40,429 bases of DNA from Hyphomicrobiales bacterium (lineage in GTDB: Bacteria; Pseudomonadota; Alphaproteobacteria; Rhizobiales; Devosiaceae), in contig JAMONZ010000048.1 in the NCBI GenBank assembly GCA_027066315.1, forward strand, positions 1 through 40,429, in the 5' to 3' direction. Below the pieces are notes generated by a model that did not search any database, had not been told where the DNA came from, and worked only from the letters and a program-made list of their open reading frames with translations. Both the position numbers and the translations under genes were made by a program. Positions 14,387-22,971 of the stretch are shown piece by piece. Each line of letters starts with the position of its first letter. The first letter of the stretch is position 1.

Positions 14387-15877
14387 TCAAAAGAAGCCAA
14401 GTTTATTTGGGCTATAGCTTACTAGCAAGTTTTTAGTTTGCTGGTAATGATTTAGCATTTGAAGGTGGTTTTCACGTCCAATGCCAGATTGCTTATAGCC
14501 GCCAAATGTCGCATGAGCAGGATAGGCGTGATAACAATTTGTCCACACACGACCAGCCTTAATGGCACGACCAAAACGATAGCAACGGTTCATATCACGT
14601 GACCAAACACCAGCACCAAGCCCATAAAGAGTGTCGTTAGCAATTTCTAATGCTTCTTCATCAGTCTTAAAAGTAGTGACAGAAACTACGGGGCCAAAAA
14701 TTTCCTCTTGGAAAACACGCATAGAGTTGTCGCCCTTAAAGATTGTTGGCTTAATATAATAACCACCTGAGAGATCTCCGTCTAGTTTAAGAGCTTCGCC
14801 TCCTGTGAGAATTTCTGCGCCTTCTTTTTTACCAATATCAAAATAAGAGAGAATTTTCTCATGTTGCTCGCTTGATGCCTGCGCACCTACCATGGTGTTA
14901 AAGTCAAGCGGATCGCCTTGAATAATTGCTTTGGTGCGCTCTAAACAACGAGCCATAAACTCTTCATAAATATCTTCATGAATTAAAGCACGAGAAGGAC
15001 AGGTGCAAACCTCACCTTGGTTAAAGGCAAACAGAACAAAACCTTCAACTGCTTTATCAAGATAGGCATCATCTTCACGCATAATATCTTTAAAGAAGAT
15101 GTTCGGAGATTTTCCGCCCAACTCTAATGTTGAGGGAATTAGGTTTTGCGTTGCATATTGCATGATTAAGCGACCAGTTGTAGTTTCACCAGTAAATGCA
15201 ATTTTTGCAATGCGTTTTGATGTTGCCAAAGGCTTGCCAGCTTCAAGACCAAAGCCATTGACGATATTTAATACTCCAGCTGGTAAAATATCTGCAATTA
15301 ATTCCATCATTACCAAAATTGAAGCTGGAGTTTGCTCGGCAGGTTTTAGGATAACGCAGTTTCCTGTAACTAAAGCAGGTGGAAGTTTCCACGCCGCCAT
15401 AAGAATTGGGAAATTCCACGGAATAATCTGCCCAACAACGCCTAAAGGTTCTTGAAAATGATAAGCTACCGTATCTGCATCTAGCTCACCAATTGAGCCT
15501 TCTTGCGCACGGATAACGCTGGCAAAATAACGAAAGTGATCGACAGCTAGTGGAATATCGGCGGCGGTAGTTTCACGAATTGGCTTGCCATTATCCCAAG
15601 TTTCAGCTTCGGCTAAAATTGGTAAATTATCTTCCATGACTTGAGCAATTTTGTTGAGCAGGTTTGAGCGTTCAGTAACGCTGGTAGCTGCCCAAGCGTC
15701 CTTTGCTGCATGTGCTGCATCAAGTGCTAATTCAATGTCTTTTGCGTTTGAACGTGGAATTTGGCATAAAACCTTGCCGTTTACTGGTGATGTATTGTCA
15801 AAATATTGTCCATCAACTGGCTCAACCCATTTGCCGCCAATATAGTTCCCATATTTTTCTTTAAATTTAAAACCCAT
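14387..15877 (-). CDS. NAD-dependent (acet)aldehyde dehydrogenase, ExaC/AldB type
   Basis: A 496-residue cytosolic enzyme oxidising acetaldehyde or similar short aldehydes to acids with NAD(P). Key residues are in place: Asn155 in PWNFP, Glu252 in ELGGKS, and catalytic Cys291 in [10 protein letters not shown], the motif of the ExaC/AldB/AcoD branch (Cys293 next to it is typical of this group). GGGAGA lies 5 bases before the ATG. The length is normal. It is divergent from the TAXI-TRAP operon (252-bp spacer) and upstream of DUF779. A GAF/HTH_8 regulator of the AcoR type at 19335, a kind that often controls such dehydrogenases, lies just beyond the transporter, which suggests one functional locus; the substrate remains a guess. 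Confidence 0.93.
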   Translation of the reverse strand: MGFKFKEKYGNYIGGKWVEPVDGQYFDNTSPVNGKVLCQIPRSNAKDIELALDAAHAAKDAWAATSVTERSNLLNKIAQVMEDNLPILAEAETWDNGKPIRETTAADIPLAVDHFRYFASVIRAQEGSIGELDADTVAYHFQEPLGVVGQIIPWNFPILMAAWKLPPALVTGNCVILKPAEQTPASILVMMELIADILPAGVLNIVNGFGLEAGKPLATSKRIAKIAFTGETTTGRLIMQYATQNLIPSTLELGGKSPNIFFKDIMREDDAYLDKAVEGFVLFAFNQGEVCTCPSRALIHEDIYEEFMARCLERTKAIIQGDPLDFNTMVGAQASSEQHEKILSYFDIGKKEGAEILTGGEALKLDGDLSGGYYIKPTIFKGDNSMRVFQEEIFGPVVSVTTFKTDEEALEIANDTLYGLGAGVWSRDMNRCYRFGRAIKAGRVWTNCYHAYPAHATFGGYKQSGIGRENHLQMLNHYQQTKNLLVSYSPNKLGFF

Positions 15878-16129
15878 AATCTTCTCCCTTGTTATAGATG
15901 CATGTAAAATGGGTTATTATCTATTTGATGTCACCAAGGGAAAGCCCATGTAAAAGTCAATGTGTAGCAAATTTGCGACAATTGTTCTTAAGAAAAGAAA
16001 AAAATTGTGATAGTTAGGAATTTCACTTGCTAGAGCCTTCTCACTCTGTAAAGACTTATTCTTTGGCAATTAATTTTGTCAAAAAAAATAAGAACAAAAC
16101 AATTATTAATTTCTGGGAGAAAACTCAAA

Positions 16130-17143
16130 ATGAGTATTATATCTAAGTCAATAAAAGCAATTGCACTTGGTGCAGTTATGGTTGGTGGGTTATCGCTTTC
16201 TGCGATAGCGCAAGACCTTAAATTTTTTACAATAGGTACTGGTGGGACAGCCTATACATATTATCCAGTTGGCGGCGTTATTGCTAATGCAATTTCTAAG
16301 CCACCAGGGTCACGCGAATGTGGCAAGGGCGGAAGCTGTGGCGTTGATGGTTTAATCGCATCTGCGGTTTCTTCTCGTGGTTCAGTTGATAATGTGAACG
16401 CAATTATTTCTGGTCTACGTGATAGTGGTTTTGCACAATCTGACGTTGCTTATTGGGCATATACTGGCACTGGCACAATGGAGGGCAAAGAGCCTGCAAC
16501 AGATTTGCGTACAATTGCTGCTTTGTTTGAAGAGCATATTCACCTTGTAGCACTTAAAGATAGCGGCATTAATTCAGTTGCTGACCTTAAAGGCAAACGT
16601 GTATCATTAGATGAGCCAGGTTCTGGTACTTATGTTGATGCGGGTCTTATTTTATCTGCGAATGGCCTTGGTGTTGATGATGTTACTGCTGAAGCTCTAA
16701 AGGGCGGTGCGGCATCTGAAGCATTGCGTAACGGTAAAATTGATGCGTTTTTTGTTGTTGCTGGTTATCCAACAGGTTCACTTGTTGAATTAGCATCTGC
16801 TGCTGATATTAAACTTGTTCCAATTGATGGAGCAGGCGCAAAAGCACTTGCTGATAAATATGGCTTCTTTTCACAAAGTGAAATTCCAAGCGGTACATAT
16901 GAAGGTGTTGATGGCACAATGACTGTTGCTGTTGGGGCTCAATGGTACACAAGTGCAAAAGCTGATGAAGAGCTAATCTATAACATCACAAAAGCATTGT
17001 GGAATGACGAGTCACGCAAACTTCTTGATGTTGGCCATGCCAAAGGCAAGACAATCACTATAGAAACTGCTTTGTCAGGTGTTGGTGTTCCTCTTCATGC
17101 TGGTGCAGAGCGTTTTTATAAAGAAATTGGCGTTCTTAAATAA
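16130..17143 (+). CDS. TAXI-family TRAP transporter solute-binding protein
   Basis: A 337-residue periplasmic binding protein. ATG 16130 is chosen, since GGGAGA precedes it and a signal peptide follows (AIAQ cleavage, about residue 27); an upstream TTG-type start at 16076 would bury the signal. The mature N-terminus begins with FTIGTGGTAYTYYPVGG, the TAXI hallmark. A CGKGGSC insertion with two cysteines near residue 65 may form a disulfide loop. TAXI proteins often bind glutamate or other dicarboxylates, but many are uncharacterised. It is followed by a hairpin and then its permease, so it is probably expressed more strongly than the permease. Its promoter would lie in the 252-bp divergent spacer shared with aldehyde dehydrogenase. 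Confidence 0.93.
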   Translation: MSIISKSIKAIALGAVMVGGLSLSAIAQDLKFFTIGTGGTAYTYYPVGGVIANAISKPPGSRECGKGGSCGVDGLIASAVSSRGSVDNVNAIISGLRDSGFAQSDVAYWAYTGTGTMEGKEPATDLRTIAALFEEHIHLVALKDSGINSVADLKGKRVSLDEPGSGTYVDAGLILSANGLGVDDVTAEALKGGAASEALRNGKIDAFFVVAGYPTGSLVELASAADIKLVPIDGAGAKALADKYGFFSQSEIPSGTYEGVDGTMTVAVGAQWYTSAKADEELIYNITKALWNDESRKLLDVGHAKGKTITIETALSGVGVPLHAGAERFYKEIGVLK

Positions 17144-17162
17144 GCTGATTTGACAAGTTTTA

Positions 17163-17200
17163 ATCTGGGCAATGACTTTTGAGTTGCCCAGATTTTTATT
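17163..17200 (+). terminator. Hairpin between TAXI binding protein and permease
   Basis: ATCTGGGCAA (17163-17172) pairs perfectly with TTGCCCAGAT (17184-17193), followed by TTTTATTTTT. It is probably a partial terminator or mRNA-stabilising hairpin that lowers permease expression relative to the binding protein. Confidence 0.65.
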
Positions 17201-17235
17201 TTTAAAGAATTTAATAAATCTGGGGGGATTTATCT

Positions 17236-19275
17236 ATGTCTGTTAATGAGCTAACTCCTGAAGAGTTAGAAGAAATTGAGCGCAAATATGATCCAGAAAT
17301 GGCGTTTCGTCCAACTGGAGCTATGATTGGGGCTTTTGTTTCTTTTGCGCTGGTTTCAATGGCAGTTTATCATTTTTACGCCTCAGGTTTTGGCCTTATT
17401 CGTGAACTATTGCATCGTGGCATTCATATCAGTTTTGTGCTTGGCTTAGTTTTCATTTTATTTTCGGCCAAAAAATCTTCCTCTGCTACTCTATTGTCTA
17501 GCAAATGGTATCGCTTTGATGGCGTGCCAGCGATTGATCTTTTATTTGCTTTTGGTGCAGTAGCGGCAGCTATGTATCTGCCTATGCTACCGCCAGAAAT
17601 TGTTGCGGAGCGGGTTGGTAATCCATCGACATTTGATGTTGTTATGGGAACAATTTTATTATTTTTAACGCTTGAAGCGGCTCGTCGATCAATTGGCCCG
17701 ACCCTGCCAATGATAGCGATAATTTTTATTTTATTTGCGCTTTTTGGCCCGCTTGCTCCGGGTGCGCTTAAACATGGTGGCACAAGCTGGCTTGGGTTAA
17801 TTAATCATCTATATATGACAAATCAAGGTATCTATGGCATTGCGATTGGGGTTATGGCGCAATATGTATTTTTGTTCATTGTGTTTGGTGTTTTGGCAAC
17901 TCGCATTGGCTTGGGGCAGTTATTTATTGATTTAGCGATGGTTATTGCTGGCCGATTTGCGGGTGGTCCTGCTAAAGTTGCAATTTTTTCATCGGCATTT
18001 ATGGGCACAATTTCTGGCTCTTCAATTGCTAACACGGTTACAACAGGTGCGCTTACAATCCCTGCAATGAAAAAGGTTGGTTATCCTAAACATTTTGCCG
18101 CTGCGGTGGAGGCGACGGCATCGACTGGTGGGCAAATAACGCCACCAATTTTAGGTGCTGCTGCTTTTATTATGGTGGAATATTTAGAAATTCCTCTTCG
18201 TGATATTTTAGCGGCGGCTTTATTTCCTGCCTTGCTGCATTATTTTGGCATTTTCATCATGGTTCATCTTGAGGCGAAAAAACTTGGCCTTAAAGGAATG
18301 GATAAAAAAGATTTACCAAAAACACTTTTAGTTTTGCGTCAGCACTGGCTCTCAATAATTCCATTGGCTATTTTAGTCTATCTGATTTTAACAGGGCGAA
18401 CGCCAGATTATGCTGCTGTTTATGGTATCATCGCATGCGTTGTTGTTGGCTTTTTAAACCCAGTAAACCGACTAACGATTAAAGACCTTTGGCACTCTCT
18501 CTCAATGGGGGCAAAAAATACATTGGCGGTTGGTGCTGCGGCGGCAACGGTTGGCGTAGTGGTTGGGGTTGTGACCTTAACAGGCGTTGGCTTTCGTCTT
18601 GGTTATGTTGTTGTGCAAACTGCTACTGATTTTGGTAATATAATTGGCTCATTCTGGCCAATGAATTTTTTCACAGTTACTCAATGGGCATTATTCTTCT
18701 CGCTCGTTTTAATCGCAATTGCATGTATTTTAATGGGTGCAGGAATTCCAACCACAGCTACATATATCATTCTCGTAGCGGTTGCTGCCCCTGCTTTGGC
18801 AATGCTTGGGGTTGAACCATTAGTGGCACATTTCTTTGTGTTTTATTATGGGGTGTTGGCGGATATTACCCCGCCCGTGGCACTCGCCGCCTATGCGGCG
18901 GCTGGTATTGCAGGCTCGAACCCGTTCAAAACAGGCAATACCGCCTTTAGGTTGGGCATAGCAAAGGCAATTGTGCCATTTGTTTTTGTCTATTCACCTG
19001 CATTATTGCTAGTAACAGATGGCTTCACATGGGCAGCATTTTCTATAACCTTATTAGGAGCTATGATTGGAATTGCAGGAATTGGCGTTGCATTCTCAGG
19101 CTATTTCATCGCTCCATTGTCTAAATGGCAACGCTGGTGGGTGGGGCTGTTTTCATTATTCTTTGTCGCCCCAGGTTTGCTAACAATGGCAATAGGAGTA
19201 GTGCTTATCTTGCCTGTTATCTTGCTGCAAGTAAGGGACGCAAAGCGGATTAAATTGCTTGGGGTTGAAGCATAG
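17236..19275 (+). CDS. TAXI-type TRAP transporter permease, DctQ-DctM fusion
   Basis: A 679-residue inner-membrane protein that imports the TAXI ligand using an ion gradient. The N-terminal part (about residues 30-165) corresponds to the small DctQ subunit. The remainder is the large DctM part with the conserved FSSAFMGTISGSSIANTVTTG segment and ASTGGQITPPILGAAAF, both typical of TRAP large subunits. A single fused permease is the rule in TAXI systems. GGGGGG precedes the ATG. The extra C-terminal helices past about 600 are also seen in this group. It forms an operon with the binding protein 92 bp upstream and is convergent with the GAF/HTH_8 regulator gene, 59 bp away. Confidence 0.93.
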   Translation: MSVNELTPEELEEIERKYDPEMAFRPTGAMIGAFVSFALVSMAVYHFYASGFGLIRELLHRGIHISFVLGLVFILFSAKKSSSATLLSSKWYRFDGVPAIDLLFAFGAVAAAMYLPMLPPEIVAERVGNPSTFDVVMGTILLFLTLEAARRSIGPTLPMIAIIFILFALFGPLAPGALKHGGTSWLGLINHLYMTNQGIYGIAIGVMAQYVFLFIVFGVLATRIGLGQLFIDLAMVIAGRFAGGPAKVAIFSSAFMGTISGSSIANTVTTGALTIPAMKKVGYPKHFAAAVEATASTGGQITPPILGAAAFIMVEYLEIPLRDILAAALFPALLHYFGIFIMVHLEAKKLGLKGMDKKDLPKTLLVLRQHWLSIIPLAILVYLILTGRTPDYAAVYGIIACVVVGFLNPVNRLTIKDLWHSLSMGAKNTLAVGAAAATVGVVVGVVTLTGVGFRLGYVVVQTATDFGNIIGSFWPMNFFTVTQWALFFSLVLIAIACILMGAGIPTTATYIILVAVAAPALAMLGVEPLVAHFFVFYYGVLADITPPVALAAYAAAGIAGSNPFKTGNTAFRLGIAKAIVPFVFVYSPALLLVTDGFTWAAFSITLLGAMIGIAGIGVAFSGYFIAPLSKWQRWWVGLFSLFFVAPGLLTMAIGVVLILPVILLQVRDAKRIKLLGVEA

Positions 19276-19334
19276 TGAAAATGGTTAAGAGCGGGTTTGG
19301 AAGAGTTAGGAGATAAGACACCCTAATATAAACT

Positions 19335-20342
19335 CTAACTATCCAACTCAAATCGCTTAATCTTCCTATGAAGCGTAGCTCGGCTTATTCCCATTGATAT
19401 TGCGGCTTGGGAGATGTTTCCGCCTGAGCGGGCTAGGGCTTGTTTTATTGACCTTCTACCAGCCCTTAGATAACTTGCTTCTTCATCAATATCTTTTCCA
19501 TCTAGGCTTGATAGAGGTAGGGCGGTTTTAAGGCTGTCTTCGCTCAAATCATAAATATGTCTTGCTCGTCTTGTTGCCCCAATTACCATATCGTCGCCAT
19601 CAACTGCTATTAATGCTGCGCCTTGATATTTTGATGTATCTTCATCATCAATATCTGATTTAGCTAGAATAATTTTTGCTCCATCAAAATGCTGGCAAAA
19701 ATTTTCACCCTCTATGCGGGCAGCGGCTGCAATCACGCTATCGCTTATTAATTGTGAAAATCCTGCCGTTAAATCTGACCTGCAAGATGATACGTCTAAT
19801 GCTCCAATTAACTTTCCGACATGGTCAAAAATTGGAGCTGCAGAGCATGAAAAGTCAATGTTTTTAGAATGAAAATGCTCATCTTTATGAATTGTGAGCG
19901 CACGCTCTTCAATTAGGCAAGTGCCAATCCCGTTTGTTCCCTCGCTGTCTTCACTCCATAAAGCCCCCGTCCAAAGACCAAATTCGTTAAAGGTTTTGTC
20001 GTCTGGTTCTGCACCACGGCGAGCAACAGGAACGCCATTTGCATCAGCAAGAAGAACGCAACAGCCAACTGAGCTTAATGCTAAGTATAACCTATCTAGC
20101 CGAGGGTTTGCGATGTGAATTAATGAACCAATCTTATCACGAGTTTGGCGCAATTCGTAACTTGAAAGCCTTTCGGGTGGGCGATAGTGATTTGGGTCCA
20201 GATTATGCAGTAGTTTTGAGCGTTGCCAAGAGGCAACCACAGGGCTTTGCGCCGCCTTATTTGCGCTTATCGCATTTTCAATAAGGTTTGCGTGGTTAAG
20301 TTTAGAGTGTTCAACAATAGAATTGAGGTTCTTTGAAGCCAA
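19335..20342 (-). CDS. AcoR-type GAF/HTH_8 regulator lacking the AAA+ domain
   Basis: A 335-residue transcriptional regulator. TTG 20342 is chosen because GGAGGG lies 7 bases upstream; an in-frame ATG at 20405 would add 21 hydrophobic-basic residues and has no such site. The N-terminal part with VVASWQRS and the GAF-like region (GVPVARRG, WSEDSEGTNGIGTCL) match regulators of acetoin/glycerol metabolism. It ends in a Fis-type HTH_8 (SGGNISQAAISMGISRATLHRKIK). The sigma-54 AAA+ ATPase that AcoR carries in between is missing, so it cannot activate sigma-54 polymerase itself. Its placement behind the TAXI operon and near aldehyde dehydrogenase suggests control of those genes; this is inference. 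Confidence 0.85.
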   Translation of the reverse strand: MASKNLNSIVEHSKLNHANLIENAISANKAAQSPVVASWQRSKLLHNLDPNHYRPPERLSSYELRQTRDKIGSLIHIANPRLDRLYLALSSVGCCVLLADANGVPVARRGAEPDDKTFNEFGLWTGALWSEDSEGTNGIGTCLIEERALTIHKDEHFHSKNIDFSCSAAPIFDHVGKLIGALDVSSCRSDLTAGFSQLISDSVIAAAARIEGENFCQHFDGAKIILAKSDIDDEDTSKYQGAALIAVDGDDMVIGATRRARHIYDLSEDSLKTALPLSSLDGKDIDEEASYLRAGRRSIKQALARSGGNISQAAISMGISRATLHRKIKRFELDS

Positions 20343-20482
20343 TCCATTTCCCTCCCAAAAAATAACAAGCAACCTATATGTTAGTATAGCAAGTTTTCTA
20401 TTCAAAGATAGGCTTGATTTTATTTGATAAAATTAAAAAAAATTTTGCTTGCATAATGGGTGTTTAAATACAATCTATTGGG

Positions 20483-20502
20483 TATAATAATTTTAAAAGG
20501 AG
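20483..20502 (+). promoter_or_regulatory. Cupin gene -10 box and ribosome binding site
   Basis: A perfect TATAAT at 20483-20488 is followed by AAAAGGAG at 20495-20502, 7 bases before the cupin ATG. No convincing -35 is seen at 16-18 bp. If this -10 is used, the mRNA leader is only about 15 bases. Confidence 0.45.
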
Positions 20503-20509
20503 AAATATT

Positions 20510-20905
20510 ATGAAAGGTTATATTGCGGATATTGAGGAGCTTACCTTAGCAAATAAAGATTTTCGTCATGTGCTTTATACTGGGAAATATATGCAATTAG
20601 TGCTTATGACTATTATGCCAGGTGATGATATTGGCGAGGAAGTCCATGAAGGGCATGACCAGTTTTTTAGGTTTGAAAGCGGCTCTGGTGAAGTGTTGAT
20701 TGATAATAAAATTACAAAAATCAAAGATGATGACGTAGTGATTGTGCCTGCAGGGGCAAACCATAATGTTATTAATACTGGTGATGTGCCGTTAAAACTT
20801 TATACGATCTATAGCCCACCAGAACATAAAGAAGGTGTTGTGCGTGCAACTAAAGCTGATGCAGAGGCAGGTGAAGAACATTTTGATGGTAAAACTTCAG
20901 AATGA
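20510..20905 (+). CDS. Small cupin-domain protein
   Basis: A 131-residue single-domain cupin. The first motif is present as GEEVHEGHDQFFRFESGSGEV (conserved G, H, H, E and G) and the second as PAGANHNVINTG, giving the usual two-His/one-Glu/one-His metal site. Such proteins can be isomerases, dioxygenases or sensors; none can be assigned here. AAAAGGAG precedes the ATG by 7 bases. The gene is divergent from the GAF/HTH_8 regulator (167-bp spacer) and followed by a dispersed repeat and a DUF3995 gene. The acidic C-terminal tail beyond about residue 110 is outside the beta barrel. Confidence 0.88.
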   Translation: MKGYIADIEELTLANKDFRHVLYTGKYMQLVLMTIMPGDDIGEEVHEGHDQFFRFESGSGEVLIDNKITKIKDDDVVIVPAGANHNVINTGDVPLKLYTIYSPPEHKEGVVRATKADAEAGEEHFDGKTSE

Positions 20906-20961
20906 GCTTGCTCGCTTTGGTTTGATTTAGCATCGATGTTGAGCCTTTCTTTGCGTTTGAC

Positions 20962-20988
20962 CTCACCCTGAGCTTGTCGAAGGGTGAG
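20962..20988. repeat. Dispersed repeat, hairpin form
   Basis: CTCACCCT (20962-20969) and AGGGTGAG (20981-20988) form an inverted repeat around GAGCTTGTCGA. It is a short member of the CCCTTCG/CACCCTGAGC repeat family found at 9608, 14183 and 32354. Confidence 0.6.
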
Positions 20989-21035
20989 CATGTCGTTTGG
21001 TAATTGATGTTAGTTTTTTAATTAAGGTATTTATC

Positions 21036-21464
21036 ATGATTATGGGAATTTCTTCACTGGTTTTTGTACCGCTTTTAGCAATTGCGATGGTGCATTTTTT
21101 ATGGGCTTTTGGGTTTAACTATCCAGTGAAGGATCAAAAAACTCTGGCTCATACGGTGGCAGGGTTTAAGGGGAATGATACAATGCCACCCCGCTATATA
21201 TCGGCTCTAGTTGGCATTTTAGTGCTTATAGCTGGTATTTGGGTGTTAGCCATGGCAGACCCTGCACCAAGTGCTATATTAACATCGGGCGGAGTAGTTT
21301 TGACGCTTGTTTTTTTAGGGCGAGGGGTTGTTGGCTATACTAAAAGATGGGCAGAAATAACTCCTAAAGAACCATTCCGCTCGCTAGATAAAAAATTCTA
21401 TTCCCCGCTTTGTCTTGGTATAGGGGTTGGAATTTTGGTGTTGGTTTTGTGGCGGGTTTTATAG
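21036..21464 (+). CDS. DUF3995-family membrane protein, second copy
   Basis: A 142-residue four-helix inner-membrane protein related to the 143-residue protein at 4934-5365. Shared features in the same order are HFxWA/HIIWA, a central loop ending in a P-x-Y segment, an LIAGI helix and a SLDKxxxSPL-like C-terminal motif. ATG 21036 is chosen over TTG 20997 because AAGG lies 8 bases upstream and the resulting length matches the paralogue. Function is unknown. The two copies lie 16 kb apart in unrelated surroundings. This one ends 6 bp from the convergent nuclease-like gene. Confidence 0.75.
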   Translation: MIMGISSLVFVPLLAIAMVHFLWAFGFNYPVKDQKTLAHTVAGFKGNDTMPPRYISALVGILVLIAGIWVLAMADPAPSAILTSGGVVLTLVFLGRGVVGYTKRWAEITPKEPFRSLDKKFYSPLCLGIGVGILVLVLWRVL

Positions 21465-21470
21465 TTTGGG

Positions 21471-22730
21471 CTATATAGAAAAAATATTTGTATTTGATAT
21501 ATCTTCAATTAAATTAATTGCATTTTTCTCTAAGTCTTCAATGAATTGCTTCCTGCTTTTAAAGCGCCTTACATTTCTATCTCTTGAAATTATTGATATC
21601 GTTTTAGGAGCTTCCTTTTGTCCAATAAATACATTTTCGGGGTATTCTAACAGTTCTAATAGCCCGATTGTTAAATCCTCTCCTCGACCAGGCCAATTTA
21701 TTCGAATGCTATAATTGTTATTATCTAAGTTAGATAATTCCTCACATAACCAGCTTATTGTAGCTTTTGCTTTTTTGCTTTTTGGAGTATTTATTTCTAA
21801 GGCAAACCTATGACAACAAGCTCGTAAGTCTGAAGTAATATGAAACTTAGTTTTAGTTTGTTTTAAAAAATAGCCAGCTTTTAATTTGTAACTATCCGCT
21901 AAAAGTTTTTTATCAAAACTTGTAATTTCTTTAGGTGTTGATCTTATGCCTGATGGGTGGCGTAATTCTACCCCGCCGTTAATTATGTTATTTAATTTAG
22001 CGCATAAATCCCTGCGCTCTTGCTGCCAACCATAAACAATTTCCATTAATCCTGGTGTGCTTGTAGAAAATCCTAACTCTGTGCTTGCAGATTGAACAAA
22101 TTTCGTCCATTCAATTGGCATCATGTCATATGTTTCAACGCCAGATTTATCGTGCATCATGAAGGCAAGTGCATGGTGAAGGACTTGTAATTCAGCATCG
22201 TTACAATCATTTGAAGAGCCTAAAAAAATACCTAAACAAGTTCTTATCTGTGGCCAAGATAGATGATAAATTTGACGTGTCCGCCGTTTATTTCCTTTTA
22301 AGCTATATGGAAGTTCTGTTGGATTGAGTGCATGTTCATTTGAAATTGATATTACAGTATCAATATCTAATTTTTTTGCTAAGTCTGCATAATCAAGCAC
22401 TTGCTCGCTTCTTATTTTGTTATTCTCTGATTTTGCTTCAATAAATGCAGACCAATCAGACGCGCCTCTTTTGCAGACAATTAAACCATCTGGACGATGG
22501 TTAGGGAGGTTTGGAGAATTATATTGTGGCTCCATATAACTTTTATATTGGCATGTTCTACCAGAATTATAGTTGCATAGTTTTAAGATTGAACCACGAA
22601 ATTCTGGAACAATATCCATAATAGCCATAAATACAGATAAAAGTTTTCGCTCTGGTTTTCCAAATGCTGGAATGAGATATGGAGTATTATTTTTTGTAGT
22701 TAATTTATCAATTGCTTTTATATTTTCCAT
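21471..22730 (-). CDS. Orphan PD-(D/E)XK nuclease-like protein
   Basis: A 419-residue protein that I cannot assign to a named family. Residues 80-100 read RPDG, then, sixteen residues after Asp81, FIEAK (Glu98, Lys100); Glu27 or Glu43 and Gln110 are placed as in the PD-(D/E)XK nuclease core. A strand with VISISN follows, as expected for this fold. The C-terminal two thirds (DYWQQERRDL-like helices, IRINWPGRGEDL, ISRDRNVRR) match nothing I know and may bind DNA or a partner. There is no methylase, helicase or toxin-antitoxin partner nearby. It is monocistronic, between a convergent DUF3995 gene and a 241-bp spacer with a 21-bp palindrome. A single-gene defence or repair nuclease is possible. 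Confidence 0.6.
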   Translation of the reverse strand: MENIKAIDKLTTKNNTPYLIPAFGKPERKLLSVFMAIMDIVPEFRGSILKLCNYNSGRTCQYKSYMEPQYNSPNLPNHRPDGLIVCKRGASDWSAFIEAKSENNKIRSEQVLDYADLAKKLDIDTVISISNEHALNPTELPYSLKGNKRRTRQIYHLSWPQIRTCLGIFLGSSNDCNDAELQVLHHALAFMMHDKSGVETYDMMPIEWTKFVQSASTELGFSTSTPGLMEIVYGWQQERRDLCAKLNNIINGGVELRHPSGIRSTPKEITSFDKKLLADSYKLKAGYFLKQTKTKFHITSDLRACCHRFALEINTPKSKKAKATISWLCEELSNLDNNNYSIRINWPGRGEDLTIGLLELLEYPENVFIGQKEAPKTISIISRDRNVRRFKSRKQFIEDLEKNAINLIEDISNTNIFSI

Positions 22731-22925
22731 TATTGCCCCAAATAATTTCTTATTCTTTTCCCAGTGGTGTTAAAGTTAACATGGAAACAGTTAATTGGGA
22801 AGAGTCATATAATTACATAGATTAAACTTAGAAAAGGGGTGTTGTTTGTAGGTGTAGTGTCTAATTTGTGTGATGCTTTCGTAATAATAATCGGGTAGGG
22901 CTGTGCTTGTTGATAGTGTATATGG

Positions 22926-22946
22926 ATTGCGGATTAAATCCGCAAT
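22926..22946. repeat. 21-bp perfect palindrome
   Basis: ATTGCGGATT-A-AATCCGCAAT is a perfect inverted repeat, followed by GACG. It resembles dispersed GGATTGCGGATT...CCGCAATGACG elements seen in other genomes. It lies in the 241-bp spacer upstream of the nuclease-like gene and downstream of pgm; I see no gene there. It has no T run, so it is not a typical terminator. Confidence 0.65.
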
Positions 22947-22971
22947 GACGTTGGAGGGGGAGGTGATGGTT

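Noticed and set aside
16063-16078. TGGCAATTAATTTTGT before the TAXI gene as a sigma-54 promoter
   Set aside because: The -24 half fits, but the required GC of the -12 element is absent at the correct spacing.
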